Shown: positions 43,319-51,203, numbered from the stretch's first letter. The stretch is 60,724 nt of DNA from Candidatus Brachybacterium merdavium (GCA_019118275.1 DWZH01000020.1:1-60724); one strand, 5' to 3'. Notes: generated by a model not told the origin, from the letters alone. Numbers and translations are program-made.

Positions 43319-43567
43319 CGCGCCCTCCCTCCTACCCGGACCGACGCCCGATGCGGGGTGCGGTCGACCTCAGCGTAGTGCCGGATCCCGGGGCGCTGCG
43401 GAGCAGCGGATCGGGTGGACATGCGCACGATCGACGGCCGTCATCTCGCAGCTGCGCGGACCTTCCTGGATGGAGGACGCGTCGAGGGCACGATAGGCTC
43501 TCCGTCGGTGCTTCCGGCAAGGATCAGATGTGCGCACGGTGCCCTCTGGTCGGCACGGGAACATCCA

Positions 43568-43655
43568 GGAGGGTTGTCAGAGCGGCCGAATGAGGTGGTC
43601 TTGAAAACCATTGTGCGGTAACCCCGTACCGCGGGTTCGAATCCCGCACCCTCCG
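43568..43655 (+). tRNA. tRNA-Ser (anticodon UGA)
   Basis: Acceptor stem GGAGGGT pairs with ACCCTCC. The anticodon stem GTGGT/ACCAT encloses the loop CTTGAAA, with TGA at 43602-43604. A long variable arm (TGTGCGGTAACCCCGTACCG region) and the T-loop GGTTCGAATCC are clear. 88 nt including the discriminator G; CCA is not encoded. A possible -10 TAGGCT lies near 43497. It reads UCA codons. Confidence 0.96.
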
Positions 43656-43663
43656 CGCCCCGG

Positions 43664-43676
43664 GCCTCGCTGAGGC
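43664..43676 (+). terminator. Possible short terminator after tRNA-Ser
   Basis: GCCTC-GCT-GAGGC, a 5-bp stem 9 nt after the tRNA. Weak without a T-run. Confidence 0.3.
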
Positions 43677-43734
43677 ACCGCCACGGGCCTGCAACGCCAT
43701 GCCGTCGGCGTCCCCCGCGGCGCCGCGAGAGCGG

Positions 43735-44553
43735 TCACCGCTCCGTCTGCTCGACCCGCTGCTCCCCGGCGCGCACCGGCACCGGGATGTGGTTCCCGTG
43801 CGGTGGACGCGGGCAGGTCGCCCAGGCGCTGAAAGCCGCCGGGGGGTTGACGGCGTAGTTCAGGTCCAGCCGGATCGCCTCCCCGTCCAGCTCCGCGTTG
43901 ACCACACGCCAGTCCGCGCTCGTCGACCCCGAGGTCCCATCGGTGAACAGGATGCTGGACTCCCCGGTCAGCACCAGATCCAGCCCTCGATCGCCGATCT
44001 CCACGGTGGCGACCCCGGGGGAGGGGAGCTCGTGCTCGAGCCACGGCAGGGCGGCGCCGACGGTGACCATGGCGGGCCGGGCGGTCCAGATGCCGGTGAC
44101 CACCAGTTCGGGGTCGTAGGGGTAGGTGGGGACGCCGGTGAAACCGGTCAGGCGCGGGGCCGAGGGGTCCAGGATGCGCAGCCCGGTGCGACCCCCGCGC
44201 CGGATCACCTCGATCTCCACCTCGTCCCCGAAGCGGGCCAGGCGCACATCGGCCGCGGAGAGCACGGTGGCGCGCTGGGTCCCGTCCTGGTCACCGGCCT
44301 CCACCTCGGGTGACCCGGTGAGCAGCCGCAGCTGCTCACCCTCCCAGGTCACCGTCAGCCGGTCCGCGGTGAGCTGCCACTGTCCGGGCACCCCCGGGAC
44401 GGTCTGCGGGCCGGCGCCGGGCTCGATCCAGTGCAGGGCCACCTGCGCGAGCACCCCGTGCGGCGCGGAAAGGCCCTGCTCGCGCCGGATCCGGAACTCC
44501 TGCCAGGCGGGGTTGACGGCTGCGGCGTCGGACGATGGGTCGCTGGTGCTCAT
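43735..44553 (-). CDS. DUF1684 family protein
   Basis: 272 residues, soluble. The C-terminal signature WRVVNAELDGEAIRLDLNYAVNPPAAFSAWATCPRPPHGNHIPVPVRAGE is the DUF1684 hallmark (the family usually reads DFNRAYNPPCAF...CPLPP..N.L...AGE). Here the first cysteine of that motif is alanine. The N-terminal half contains FRIRREQGLSAPHGVLAQVALHWI, also typical. Biochemical role unknown. A GAGGAG site precedes the ATG. It is divergent from the erm leader. Confidence 0.88.
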   Translation of the reverse strand: MSTSDPSSDAAAVNPAWQEFRIRREQGLSAPHGVLAQVALHWIEPGAGPQTVPGVPGQWQLTADRLTVTWEGEQLRLLTGSPEVEAGDQDGTQRATVLSAADVRLARFGDEVEIEVIRRGGRTGLRILDPSAPRLTGFTGVPTYPYDPELVVTGIWTARPAMVTVGAALPWLEHELPSPGVATVEIGDRGLDLVLTGESSILFTDGTSGSTSADWRVVNAELDGEAIRLDLNYAVNPPAAFSAWATCPRPPHGNHIPVPVRAGEQRVEQTER

Positions 44554-44709
44554 GACGGTCTCCTCGGGGTCTTCTCGCCGGCCCTCGCCGGTCCTTCGTC
44601 CTGCCCTGTCCCCTCCCGAGTCTTCCCCCGGTGCCCCTCCCGCGTCGAGTCCGCCGGCGCATGGCGTGATCCGCGTTCATCCCCGCGGCGCCGGTGCCCG
44701 AGAATTCCG

Positions 44710-44738
44710 TTGCCGGTCGCAGCCGGTGCCCGTACCGT
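44710..44738 (+). promoter_or_regulatory. Promoter of the erm leader transcript
   Basis: TTGCCG (44710-44715), exactly 17 bp, then TACCGT (44733-44738). The expected transcription start falls on or next to the leader ATG at 44746, so the leader peptide is probably translated from a leaderless mRNA. Confidence 0.65.
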
Positions 44739-44745
44739 TTTCCTC

Positions 44746-44787
44746 ATGGGTATCAACGCCATCTTCATCCGGATCCGCCGCCGCTGA
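44746..44787 (+). CDS. Erm leader peptide (translational attenuator)
   Basis: 13 residues: MGINAIFIRIRRR. The MGI..IF.I pattern matches the ErmC leader MGIFSIFVIST, in which macrolide-bound ribosomes stall at IFVI; here the equivalent is IFIR, followed by Arg-rich RIRRR, which recalls the RLR stalling class. It ends 105 bp before the methyltransferase GTG and its stop codon sits in the loop of a long hairpin. It should act as the drug sensor: stalling would change mRNA folding and expose the erm ribosome site. Stalling itself is inferred from family behaviour. Confidence 0.75.
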   Translation: MGINAIFIRIRRR

Positions 44788-44799
44788 CGGCGCGGATCC
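44771..44799 (+). promoter_or_regulatory. Attenuator hairpin spanning the erm leader stop
   Basis: GGATCCG (44771-44777) pairs with CGGATCC (44793-44799) and CGCCG (44779-44783) with CGGCG (44788-44792). One C is bulged and the tetraloop CTGA contains the stop. It would be opened by a ribosome stalled in the leader. Confidence 0.7.
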
Positions 44800-44832
44800 G
44801 CTTCACCACCCTCTGGACGATCTCGCGCCGCT

Positions 44833-44848
44833 CCCGGCCCCTGCCGGG
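44833..44848 (+). promoter_or_regulatory. Second attenuator hairpin
   Basis: CCCGGC-CCCT-GCCGGG, 6-bp perfect stem between the leader hairpin and the ribosome-site hairpin. Confidence 0.55.
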
Positions 44849-44866
44849 CGGCCCGTCCTGCTGCCC

Positions 44867-44889
44867 GGCTCCGCACCATCCCAGGAGCC
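44867..44889 (+). promoter_or_regulatory. Hairpin sequestering the erm ribosome-binding site
   Basis: GGCTCC (44867-44872) pairs with GGAGCC (44884-44889), which contains the AGGAG Shine-Dalgarno (44883-44887) of the GTG at 44893. This keeps erm translation off until refolding. Confidence 0.65.
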
Positions 44890-44892
44890 CTC

Positions 44893-45651
44893 GTGCCTCG
44901 TCACCATCCCGGAGCCCATGAACTGGGCCAGAACTTCCTCCGCGACCGCCGCACCATCGCCCGCATCGTGGAACTCGCCGCCCGCCGCGACGGCCCGATC
45001 GTCGAATGGGGCCCAGGAGACGGAGCGCTGACCGTCCCCCTGTCCGAGCTCGGCCGACCCCTCGAGGCGATCGAGATCGATCAGCGCGCGGCCTCCGAGC
45101 TCGCCCGCCGGCTCGGCCCGCACGTCACCGTGCGACACGGCGACCTGTTGCGACACAACCCGCCCGCAGGCTCCACCCTGGTCGCCAACCTGCCCTACCA
45201 CCTGACCACTGCGGCGCTGCGTCACCTGCTGACCCGGCGCGGCTGGGAGCGGGCGGTGCTGATGACCCAGTGGGAGGTCGCCCGCAAACGCGCCGCAGTG
45301 GGCGGGGCGACACTGATGACCGCCCAGTGGTGGCCCTGGTTCGAATTCATCCTGGACCGTCGGGTGCCCGCCTCGGCCTTCCGGCCGCGACCCGGCGTGG
45401 ACTCCGGTCTGCTGCTGATCCACCGCCGCGGCGAGCCGCTGCTGTCGCTGCGGGAGCAGCGCGCATACCAGCAGTTCGTCCGCCGCATCTTCACCGGGCG
45501 AGGGCGCGGGCTGCAGGAGATCCTGCAGCGCAGCGGAGAGCTGCCGGCGGGCCGGGCCCGCGCATTCTGCCGCCGCCACGGCTACCGGCCCGCGCAGCTG
45601 CCGCGCACCGTGGACCCGGCGCACTGGGCCGAGGCGTTCCGGCTCCGGTGA
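44893..45651 (+). CDS. Erm-type 23S rRNA (adenine-N6)-methyltransferase
   Basis: 252 residues; SAM-dependent methyltransferase expected to modify A2058 of 23S rRNA and confer macrolide-lincosamide-streptogramin B resistance. The Erm/KsgA hallmarks are in order: LGQNFLRD (11-18), SAM motif I EWGPGDGALT (38-47), acidic motif II Glu61, DLLRH motif III, and the catalytic motif NLPYHLTT (99-106). The start fragment HELGQNFL and short C-terminal domain favour Erm over the housekeeping KsgA, which normally is longer and has NxPYxxxS. Behind a leader-peptide attenuator, which KsgA genes lack. Intrinsic chromosomal gene or old acquisition; GC content is like its neighbours. Confidence 0.9.
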   Translation: MPRHHPGAHELGQNFLRDRRTIARIVELAARRDGPIVEWGPGDGALTVPLSELGRPLEAIEIDQRAASELARRLGPHVTVRHGDLLRHNPPAGSTLVANLPYHLTTAALRHLLTRRGWERAVLMTQWEVARKRAAVGGATLMTAQWWPWFEFILDRRVPASAFRPRPGVDSGLLLIHRRGEPLLSLREQRAYQQFVRRIFTGRGRGLQEILQRSGELPAGRARAFCRRHGYRPAQLPRTVDPAHWAEAFRLR

Positions 45652-45672
45652 TCACCGATAGCCTGAGCGGAC

Positions 45673-46677
45673 ATGGCTTCCCTGCATCCCACCCGTCTGC
45701 TGTCCCTGCCCGAGCTCGAACGACTGTGCGCCGATGCCGTCCGCGCGGCAGGCGGATCGCCCGAGCTGGCCTCCTCGCTGGCGACCGCGACCGTCGCCGC
45801 CGAACGTCGCGGCAAGAGCGCGGTCGGGGCCGCCCACCTGGTCGACTACCTCGATGCGCTGCGCACGACACGACTGAACGGCACGGCCCGGCCCCGCCTC
45901 ACACACCGCCGAGCCGCCGCCCTGACCGTCGATGCGGATCGCGGCGCCGCCCAACTGGCCTTCGACCACGCCGCGGACTGCCTCGTCGAGGCGGCCCGCA
46001 GCTGCGGCGTCGCCGTGCTGTCGATCCACGACTCCTTCCCCGGCGGGGAGCTGGGCCACTTCGCCACCCGCCTCGCCGAGCAGGGACTCATCGCCCTGGT
46101 GTGCGGGAACTCTCCGGCGCTGATGGCCGCCTACGACTCCACCGAAGCGGTCACCGGCACCAACCCGCTCGCCTTCGCCCTGCCGCACAGCTCCGGTCCC
46201 CGCGTGTTCGACCAGGCCAGCAGCGCGACCGCCTTCGTGAGCATCCGGCAGGCCGCCGAGCGCGGCGAGCACATCCCGCCCGGCTGGGCACTGGACGCCG
46301 ACGGACAGCCGACCATCGACCCGGCAGCGGCCCTGACCGGGGCGCTGCTGCCCTTCGGCGGCGCCAAGGGCGCGAACATCGCGATGATGATCGAGCTGCT
46401 CGCCGCGATGTCGGGCGGGTCCTTCTCCCTGGACGCCGCCCCCTTCGACACCGGCTCGCGTTCACCGCGCCTGGGACTGTTCATCGCGGCCATCGACCCC
46501 ACCGCCTTCGACCCCGGCTACGAAGAGCGCGCCGAGACGCACCTGCTCCGGCTGCACGAGCGGTTCGGGATCGACGTCGGCCGACGCAGGCCGCCCCGCA
46601 CCCACGTCGAGATCCCCGAGGGCCTGTACCAGGCACTGGCCGCCACCACCGACCACGAGCGAGAGCCGACAGCATGA
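45673..46677 (+). CDS. Ldh2/malate-L-lactate dehydrogenase family oxidoreductase
   Basis: 334 residues of the MDH2/LDH2 superfamily (NADPH-dependent). Recognised by GVAVLSIHDSFPGGELGHFATRLAEQGLIALVCGNSPALMAAYDSTEAVTGTNPLAFALP and the cofactor-site segment LLPFGGAKGANIAMMIELLAAMSGG. Members reduce Delta1-pyrroline- or Delta1-piperideine-2-carboxylate as well as ureidoglycolate or lactate. The coupled proline-racemase-family gene (4-bp ATGA overlap) strongly suggests Delta1-pyrroline-2-carboxylate reduction to L-proline. TAGCCT ends 8 nt before the ATG. Confidence 0.87.
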   Translation: MASLHPTRLLSLPELERLCADAVRAAGGSPELASSLATATVAAERRGKSAVGAAHLVDYLDALRTTRLNGTARPRLTHRRAAALTVDADRGAAQLAFDHAADCLVEAARSCGVAVLSIHDSFPGGELGHFATRLAEQGLIALVCGNSPALMAAYDSTEAVTGTNPLAFALPHSSGPRVFDQASSATAFVSIRQAAERGEHIPPGWALDADGQPTIDPAAALTGALLPFGGAKGANIAMMIELLAAMSGGSFSLDAAPFDTGSRSPRLGLFIAAIDPTAFDPGYEERAETHLLRLHERFGIDVGRRRPPRTHVEIPEGLYQALAATTDHEREPTA

Positions 46678-47672
46678 GAAGCACGCGGATCATCCATACC
46701 GTCGACGCCCACGTCGAGGGGCTGCCCGTGCGGGTGGTCACCGGGGGAGCGCCCACCGTCCCCGGCGCGACCATGGACGAGCGCCGCCACTGGTTCCTCG
46801 ACAATGCTGACGAGCTGCGCACCCTGCTGATGTGCGAACCGCGCGGCAGCGGCTGGATGTCGGGGGCGATCCTGCAGCCGCCCACACGCCCCGACGCCGA
46901 CTGGGGCGTGCTGTTCATCGAAGTCACCGGCGTGCTGCCGATGTGCGGCGCCGGCACCATCGGGGTGGCGACCGTGCTGGTCGACACCGGCATGGTGGCC
47001 GTCACCGAGCCGGTCACCACGGTCCGTCTGGACGCCCCGATCGGCCTGATCACCGTCGACGTTCAGGTCGCGGGCGGCAAGGCCACCTCGGCCACCATCC
47101 GCAACGTCCCCTCCTACGCCCACGCCCTGGACCAGAGAGTCGACGTGCCCGGCTACGGGACCCTGGCCTGCGATCTTGCCTTCGGCGGGAACTTCTACGC
47201 CATCGTCGACCTCGAGCAGCTCGAGATCCCCTTCGAGGTGGCCGCCGCGGACCGGCTGATCTCCGCCGGGAAGGCCGTCATGGCCGCGGTCGACGCGCAG
47301 CACCCGCTCACCCATCCTGAGAGCGGCTTCACCGGCTGCGAGCACGTGGTGATGATCGCCCCGGGGTCCGACGCGAGACACACCCGCCACGTTCTGATCA
47401 ACCATCCCGGATGGCTGGACCGCTCCCCGGGCGGAACCGGCACCAGCGCCCTGATGGCGGTGCTGCACGCCCGCGGCCGGCTGGACCTCGAGACGGACTT
47501 CGTCAACGAGACCCTTCTCGGCACCTCGTTCACCGGTCGCCTGGTCGACACCGATCGGGTGGGGCAGCACGAGGCGGTCGTGCCCACCATCGCCGGCAGC
47601 GCCTGGATCATCGCCACCACCCAGCAGATGCTCGATCCCACCGACCCGTTCCCGGCCGGATTCACGCTCTGA
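46674..47672 (+). CDS. Proline racemase superfamily enzyme, probable trans-3-hydroxy-L-proline dehydratase type
   Basis: 332 residues. The first catalytic cysteine is present (Cys91 in LPMCGAGTIG, the family norm being MCGHGTIG). The second catalytic position, cysteine in racemases and epimerases (DRSPCGxGT) and threonine in 3-hydroxyproline dehydratases, is Gly253 here (DRSPGGTGTSA). With only one thiol it cannot use the two-base racemase mechanism, so dehydration of trans-3-hydroxy-L-proline to Delta1-pyrroline-2-carboxylate is the best guess, passed to the upstream Ldh2-type reductase. The open frame extends far upstream over erm and the reductase, but the ATG overlapping the reductase stop is the real start. 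Confidence 0.85.
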   Translation: MRSTRIIHTVDAHVEGLPVRVVTGGAPTVPGATMDERRHWFLDNADELRTLLMCEPRGSGWMSGAILQPPTRPDADWGVLFIEVTGVLPMCGAGTIGVATVLVDTGMVAVTEPVTTVRLDAPIGLITVDVQVAGGKATSATIRNVPSYAHALDQRVDVPGYGTLACDLAFGGNFYAIVDLEQLEIPFEVAAADRLISAGKAVMAAVDAQHPLTHPESGFTGCEHVVMIAPGSDARHTRHVLINHPGWLDRSPGGTGTSALMAVLHARGRLDLETDFVNETLLGTSFTGRLVDTDRVGQHEAVVPTIAGSAWIIATTQQMLDPTDPFPAGFTL

Positions 47673-47805
47673 GTCCGCCGGTGCCGGGCACGTCACCGGC
47701 CCGTCGCCCCGTAGGATGAGCATGTCGTGATGCGATGGCCTGCAGACGGGAGCAGCCGACTCCGTTGCGCCACCGCCCTGGATCCGATCGAGGGAGGGGA
47801 CGTGG

Positions 47806-49536
47806 ATGTCCCAGTACACAGGTGTTGCCGTCAGCCCGGGCCGTGTGATCGGCACGATCTACTCGATGGCGCCCCCTGTCGCCGAGCCCCCGGCCGGCGA
47901 CACGATCCCCGAGGGCGCCGACCCGGCGACCGAGGCCGCGCGCATCCCCGCCGCGGCCGCCACGGTGCAGGCCACCTTGAGCCGCCTGGCCGAGCGGGCT
48001 CCGGGAGAGGGCAAGAAGATCCTCGAGGCCACCGCCCAGATGGCCGCTGATCCTTCCCTGAGCCAGACCGCGCAGGGCCTGGTCACCTCGGGCGGGAAGT
48101 CACCGGAACGCGCCGTGTGGGAGGCCGGTGACCAGGTCGCCGCGATGCTCGAGGGGCTGGGCGGCTACATGGCCGAGCGCGCCACCGACGTCCGCGATGT
48201 GCGCGCCCGCATCGTCGCCGAGCTGCGCGGCGAGCAGGCCCCCGGCATCCCCGAGCGGGACGAGCCCTTCGTGCTGACCGCGATCGACCTCGCCCCGGCC
48301 GATACCGCGACCCTGGATCCCACCCGCGTGATCGCCTTGATCACCTCCGATGGCGGCCCTCAGTCGCACACCGCGATCCTGGCCCGGCAGCTGGGCCTGC
48401 CCGCGATCGTCGCCGCCAAGGGCATCCACGAGTTCGACGACGGCACCGAGGTGTTCGTCGACGCCGGGCTGGGCACCATCACCGACGAGGTCACCGAGGA
48501 GCACCACCGCTTCGCCGCCGCCTGGACCGAGCTGCAGGAGAACCCGCTGACCTATGAGGGCGGGGGAGGGGTGCTCGCCGACGGCACCCGCGTGCAGCTG
48601 CTGGCCAACATCGGCAACGCCGCCGACGCCCAGGAGGCCGCCGCCGCGCACGCCGACGGCGTCGGGCTGTTCCGCACCGAATTCCTGTTCCTGGACCGGG
48701 ACGAGGAACCCGGAGTCGAGGAGCAGGCCGCCGCCTATGCCGAGGTGCTGCGCCACTTCCCCGGGCAGAAGGTCGTGGTGCGCACGATCGACGCAGGGGC
48801 CGACAAACCACTGCCCTTCCTCACCGACGCCGATGAGCCCAACCCCGCGCTCGGGGTGCGCGCCTACCGCACCTCCTGGGAGAAGCGCTCGGTGCTGACC
48901 AACCAGCTCGACGCGATCGCGGCCGCGGCGAAGACCGCGACACCGGGCGGCGCCGCGATCCCGTGGGTGATGGCCCCCATGATCGCGACCGTCGAGGAGA
49001 CCGAGGACTTCGTGGCCCTGTGCACCGAGCGCGGGCTCCAGCCGGCCGGGATCATGGTCGAGACGCCGTCCGCCGCGCTGATCGCCGACCGGCACCTGAC
49101 CGTGTGCGACTTCGCCTCCATCGGCACCAACGACCTGACCCAGTACACGATGGCCGCCGACCGGCAGCTGGGCTCGCTCGCTCACCTGAACAGCCCGTGG
49201 CAGCCTGCCGTCCTGGCCCTGGTCGGTGCCACCTGCACCGGAGCCCGAACAGCGGGTGGGGACCCGCAGGCCTACGGCGAGGAAGCGCAGCGGCCGGTGG
49301 GCGTCTGCGGTGAGGCCGCGGGCGACCCGGGACTGGCCGTGGTGCTGGTCGGCCTGGGCGTCAGCAGCTTGTCGATGACCCCGCGCTCCCTTCCGGCGGT
49401 CGCCCGGGTGCTGTCCACCGTCAGCCTCGAGCAGGCCAAGGACCTCGCTGCGCAGGCGCTCGCCGCCCGCAGCGCCGAGGACGCCCGCGATGCCGTGCGC
49501 GCGGGCCTGCCGATCCTCGGGGAGCTGGGCCTCTGA
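47806..49536 (+). CDS. ptsI: PTS enzyme I (phosphoenolpyruvate-protein phosphotransferase)
   Basis: 576 residues; first enzyme of the sugar phosphotransferase system, autophosphorylated by PEP and passing phosphate to HPr. Swivelling His domain GGPQSHTAILAR (active His188), PEP-binding ADGVGLFRTEFLFLDRDEEPG and RTIDAGADKPLPFL, EIGTNDL-type SIGTNDLTQYTMAADR, and the C-terminal VGVCGEAAGD cysteine are all conserved. The N-terminal HPr-binding helices are somewhat short. AGGGAGGGGA lies upstream of the ATG. HPr (ptsH) is encoded convergently 1.8 kb away, across a repeat-rich island. Confidence 0.95.
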   Translation: MSQYTGVAVSPGRVIGTIYSMAPPVAEPPAGDTIPEGADPATEAARIPAAAATVQATLSRLAERAPGEGKKILEATAQMAADPSLSQTAQGLVTSGGKSPERAVWEAGDQVAAMLEGLGGYMAERATDVRDVRARIVAELRGEQAPGIPERDEPFVLTAIDLAPADTATLDPTRVIALITSDGGPQSHTAILARQLGLPAIVAAKGIHEFDDGTEVFVDAGLGTITDEVTEEHHRFAAAWTELQENPLTYEGGGGVLADGTRVQLLANIGNAADAQEAAAAHADGVGLFRTEFLFLDRDEEPGVEEQAAAYAEVLRHFPGQKVVVRTIDAGADKPLPFLTDADEPNPALGVRAYRTSWEKRSVLTNQLDAIAAAAKTATPGGAAIPWVMAPMIATVEETEDFVALCTERGLQPAGIMVETPSAALIADRHLTVCDFASIGTNDLTQYTMAADRQLGSLAHLNSPWQPAVLALVGATCTGARTAGGDPQAYGEEAQRPVGVCGEAAGDPGLAVVLVGLGVSSLSMTPRSLPAVARVLSTVSLEQAKDLAAQALAARSAEDARDAVRAGLPILGELGL

Positions 49537-50104
49537 GCTGGCAGGCTGGGGCCCTGGCTCGTCGGGGCCGCGGCTCTGGCTTGTCAGGGTTGGGGCTCTG
49601 GCTCGTCGGGGACCGAATTCGGACTCGCCGGGGACTGAACCGTGAGAAACGGACACGCGCCGCCTCGGGGCGCCATGGACTCGGGTCGCCATGGACTCGG
49701 GTCGCCATGGACGGGGCCCACCGTGCAGTTGCCACCGCGCAGCTCCCACCGCGCAGCTCCCACCGTGCAGCTGCGCTCTGAAAACTTCCACCCGGTGGAA
49801 GTTTTCAGAGCTCAACTACGCCCGCGGCCCACCCCGCGCCAACTGCGCCGCGCCAACCGTCGCTGTTGCCCACCGCCACCGCTGCCCACCGCCACCGCTG
49901 CCCACCGCCACTGTTAACCACCGCCCCGTGTCGACCGCCGCTGTCGCACACTGCCACCGCTCCTGTTGCCCTTCGAGTGCCGACCGCCTCCGTTGCGGTT
50001 GTCCGCCACGCGCCGGGGTTCGTTCCTCCTCCCCGAGGCCCTGTCGTCCCCATCCGAGGGAGCTGGGCCGAGGCGTGAGGACTGGGCGCCTACGGTCCGC
50101 TGGT
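49537..50104. repeat. Gene-free, repeat-rich segment after ptsI
   Basis: 568 bp with no credible gene. It holds three imperfect GGCTCTGGCTCGTCGGGG-like units (about 49548-49611); a 16-bp unit CGCCATGGACTCGGGT repeated 2.6 times (49671-49711); a 14-bp unit CCACCG(C/T)GCAG(C/T)T(C/G) repeated four times without gap (49718-49773); the hairpin element 49775-49811; and a 16-bp unit TGCCCACCGCCACCGC repeated three times (49867-49914). Unit lengths not divisible by three argue against coding. Confidence 0.8.
49775..49811. terminator. 37-bp near-perfect palindrome, copy 1 of an inverted pair
   Basis: GCTCTGAAAACTTCCACC, one central base, then its exact complement. The AT-rich stem ends with GAAGTTTT, so it may terminate ptsI; with its flank GAGCTCAAC it is also an inverted copy of 51197-51236. 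Confidence 0.7.
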
Positions 50105-51166
50105 ATGACACTTCGCCCGCATGACCTTCGACCCCGGACCCTCTATCCGAGTGCGTGGCTTCTGGGCGAGGGAATGCACCCGCGTGACCTCGCATCCGAG
50201 GAGCTGACCCGTGCGATCCCCGGCTACGTCATGCGGACGGACGCGCCCGCCGACCTCCGCTCGATCGCCGAGGTCGTGCAGCGTCGTCTTCGTCCGGGGG
50301 CGGTGATCAGCCATGAGACGGCCGCTGAGATCTTCAGATTCCCACTGCCGAAGGACCTCACGAGAGAGGGCGGCGCACCGATTCGCTGTCGAGTGACTGC
50401 GGGTGGCAAACGAACTGCAGGCAGACTGCTCGTGGTGCATGTGAGAGCTGCTGCACCCACGATCCGATTTCACGGACTCACGATCTCCCATCCGGTGATC
50501 GCGCTGCAGGAGATCGCAGGGTCGCTGTCTCATCCGGACCTGGTCGCCTGCGTGGATGCGGTGGCGGCCGATCGTCACGGAGCGGCGGTACCTGTGAGTC
50601 TGCAGCAGATCAGAAAAAGCGTCGCACCGCTCAAGGGACGCGGTGCGGATGCCCTTCGCAGTGCTGTGGCCGATGCACGAGAACGGGTCTGGTCGCCGAT
50701 GGAGACCAAGGTGAGACTTATGATCCTCGCTCGCGGCTACCCCGAGCCAGTGCCGAACCTGGAGTTCATAGACCCGGCCACCGGGATCGTGTACTACGTC
50801 GACCTCGCCTATCCGCAATGGAAGATCGCCATCGAATACGACGGGCAGGGGCATTGGGACGATAAGCAGCAGTGGGAGAAGGACCTGCACAAGAATGAGG
50901 TCCTCCACGACCAGGCCTGGAAGGTCCTGCGCATCGCGATCGCCGACTATATGGAACCGGAAACCTTCTTCCAACGCCTGGACGCGGCGATCGCCGAACG
51001 CGAGCAGACACGCCCTGACCGTGCACGCCCTCGATCACCGGTCCGGACAGGCCCCGTCGCATCCTTCACATCCAGCGTCCAAGCCGCCGGGGATCGTCGA
51101 GCCCGTCCTCAGGCCGGTGTCATGTCGCAGGACATCGGTGACAGTTCCCCATCAGGACATCGGTGA
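50105..51166 (+). CDS. AbiEi/DUF559-like protein with Vsr-type endonuclease-like C-terminus
   Basis: 353 residues. N-terminal 90 residues resemble AbiEi-type regulators (AIPGYVMRTDAPADLRSIAEVVQRRLRPGAVISHETAAEIFRFP). The middle has HPVIALQEIAGSLSHPDLVACVDAV. The C-terminal part (about 205-295) fits the DUF559/Vsr-like fold: VYYVDLAYPQWKIAIEYDGQGHW, with acidic and Gln residues placed as in PD-(D/E)XK nucleases, then WKVLRIAIADY. DNA binding or cleavage is possible but unproven. The last 20-odd residues (VMSQDIGDSSPSGHR) are encoded by IS481-like end sequence, so the original C-terminus was replaced. Slightly lower GC than its neighbours. Confidence 0.72.
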   Translation: MTLRPHDLRPRTLYPSAWLLGEGMHPRDLASEELTRAIPGYVMRTDAPADLRSIAEVVQRRLRPGAVISHETAAEIFRFPLPKDLTREGGAPIRCRVTAGGKRTAGRLLVVHVRAAAPTIRFHGLTISHPVIALQEIAGSLSHPDLVACVDAVAADRHGAAVPVSLQQIRKSVAPLKGRGADALRSAVADARERVWSPMETKVRLMILARGYPEPVPNLEFIDPATGIVYYVDLAYPQWKIAIEYDGQGHWDDKQQWEKDLHKNEVLHDQAWKVLRIAIADYMEPETFFQRLDAAIAEREQTRPDRARPRSPVRTGPVASFTSSVQAAGDRRARPQAGVMSQDIGDSSPSGHR

Positions 51167-51199
51167 CAGTGTCATGTCGCAGGACAATCGGTGACAGTT
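51118..51199. repeat. Three partial copies of an IS481-like terminal sequence
   Basis: TGTCATGTCGCAGGACATCG plus GTGACAGTT at 51118-51146; CAGGACATCGGTGACAGT at 51153-51170; and a near-full copy with one inserted base at 51170-51199. The complement, TGTCACCGATGTCCTGCGAC, looks like the ends of actinobacterial IS481-family elements. No transposase is present. Confidence 0.55.
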
Positions 51200-51203
51200 G
51201 AGC

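Noticed and set aside
44893-45651. Alternative identification of the methyltransferase as KsgA (16S dimethyltransferase)
   Set aside because: The protein is short and Erm-like at both ends, and it is preceded by a leader peptide and ribosome-site hairpin not found at ksgA.
45006-47672. An 888-codon open frame from erm through the racemase-family gene
   Set aside because: The first two thirds are a shifted-frame shadow of erm and the Ldh2-type gene; only the part from the ATG at 46674 has family motifs.
49671-49914. Short repeats considered as a CRISPR array
   Set aside because: Units of 14-16 bp are contiguous with no unique spacers, and there are no cas genes.
49691-50104. Upstream extension of the AbiEi-like protein
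   Set aside because: The extension is encoded by tandem repeats and a palindrome, and there is a better ATG at 50105 with a -10 box nearby.
51118-51199. A complete insertion sequence
   Set aside because: Only repeated end fragments are present; no transposase frame lies between or beside them.
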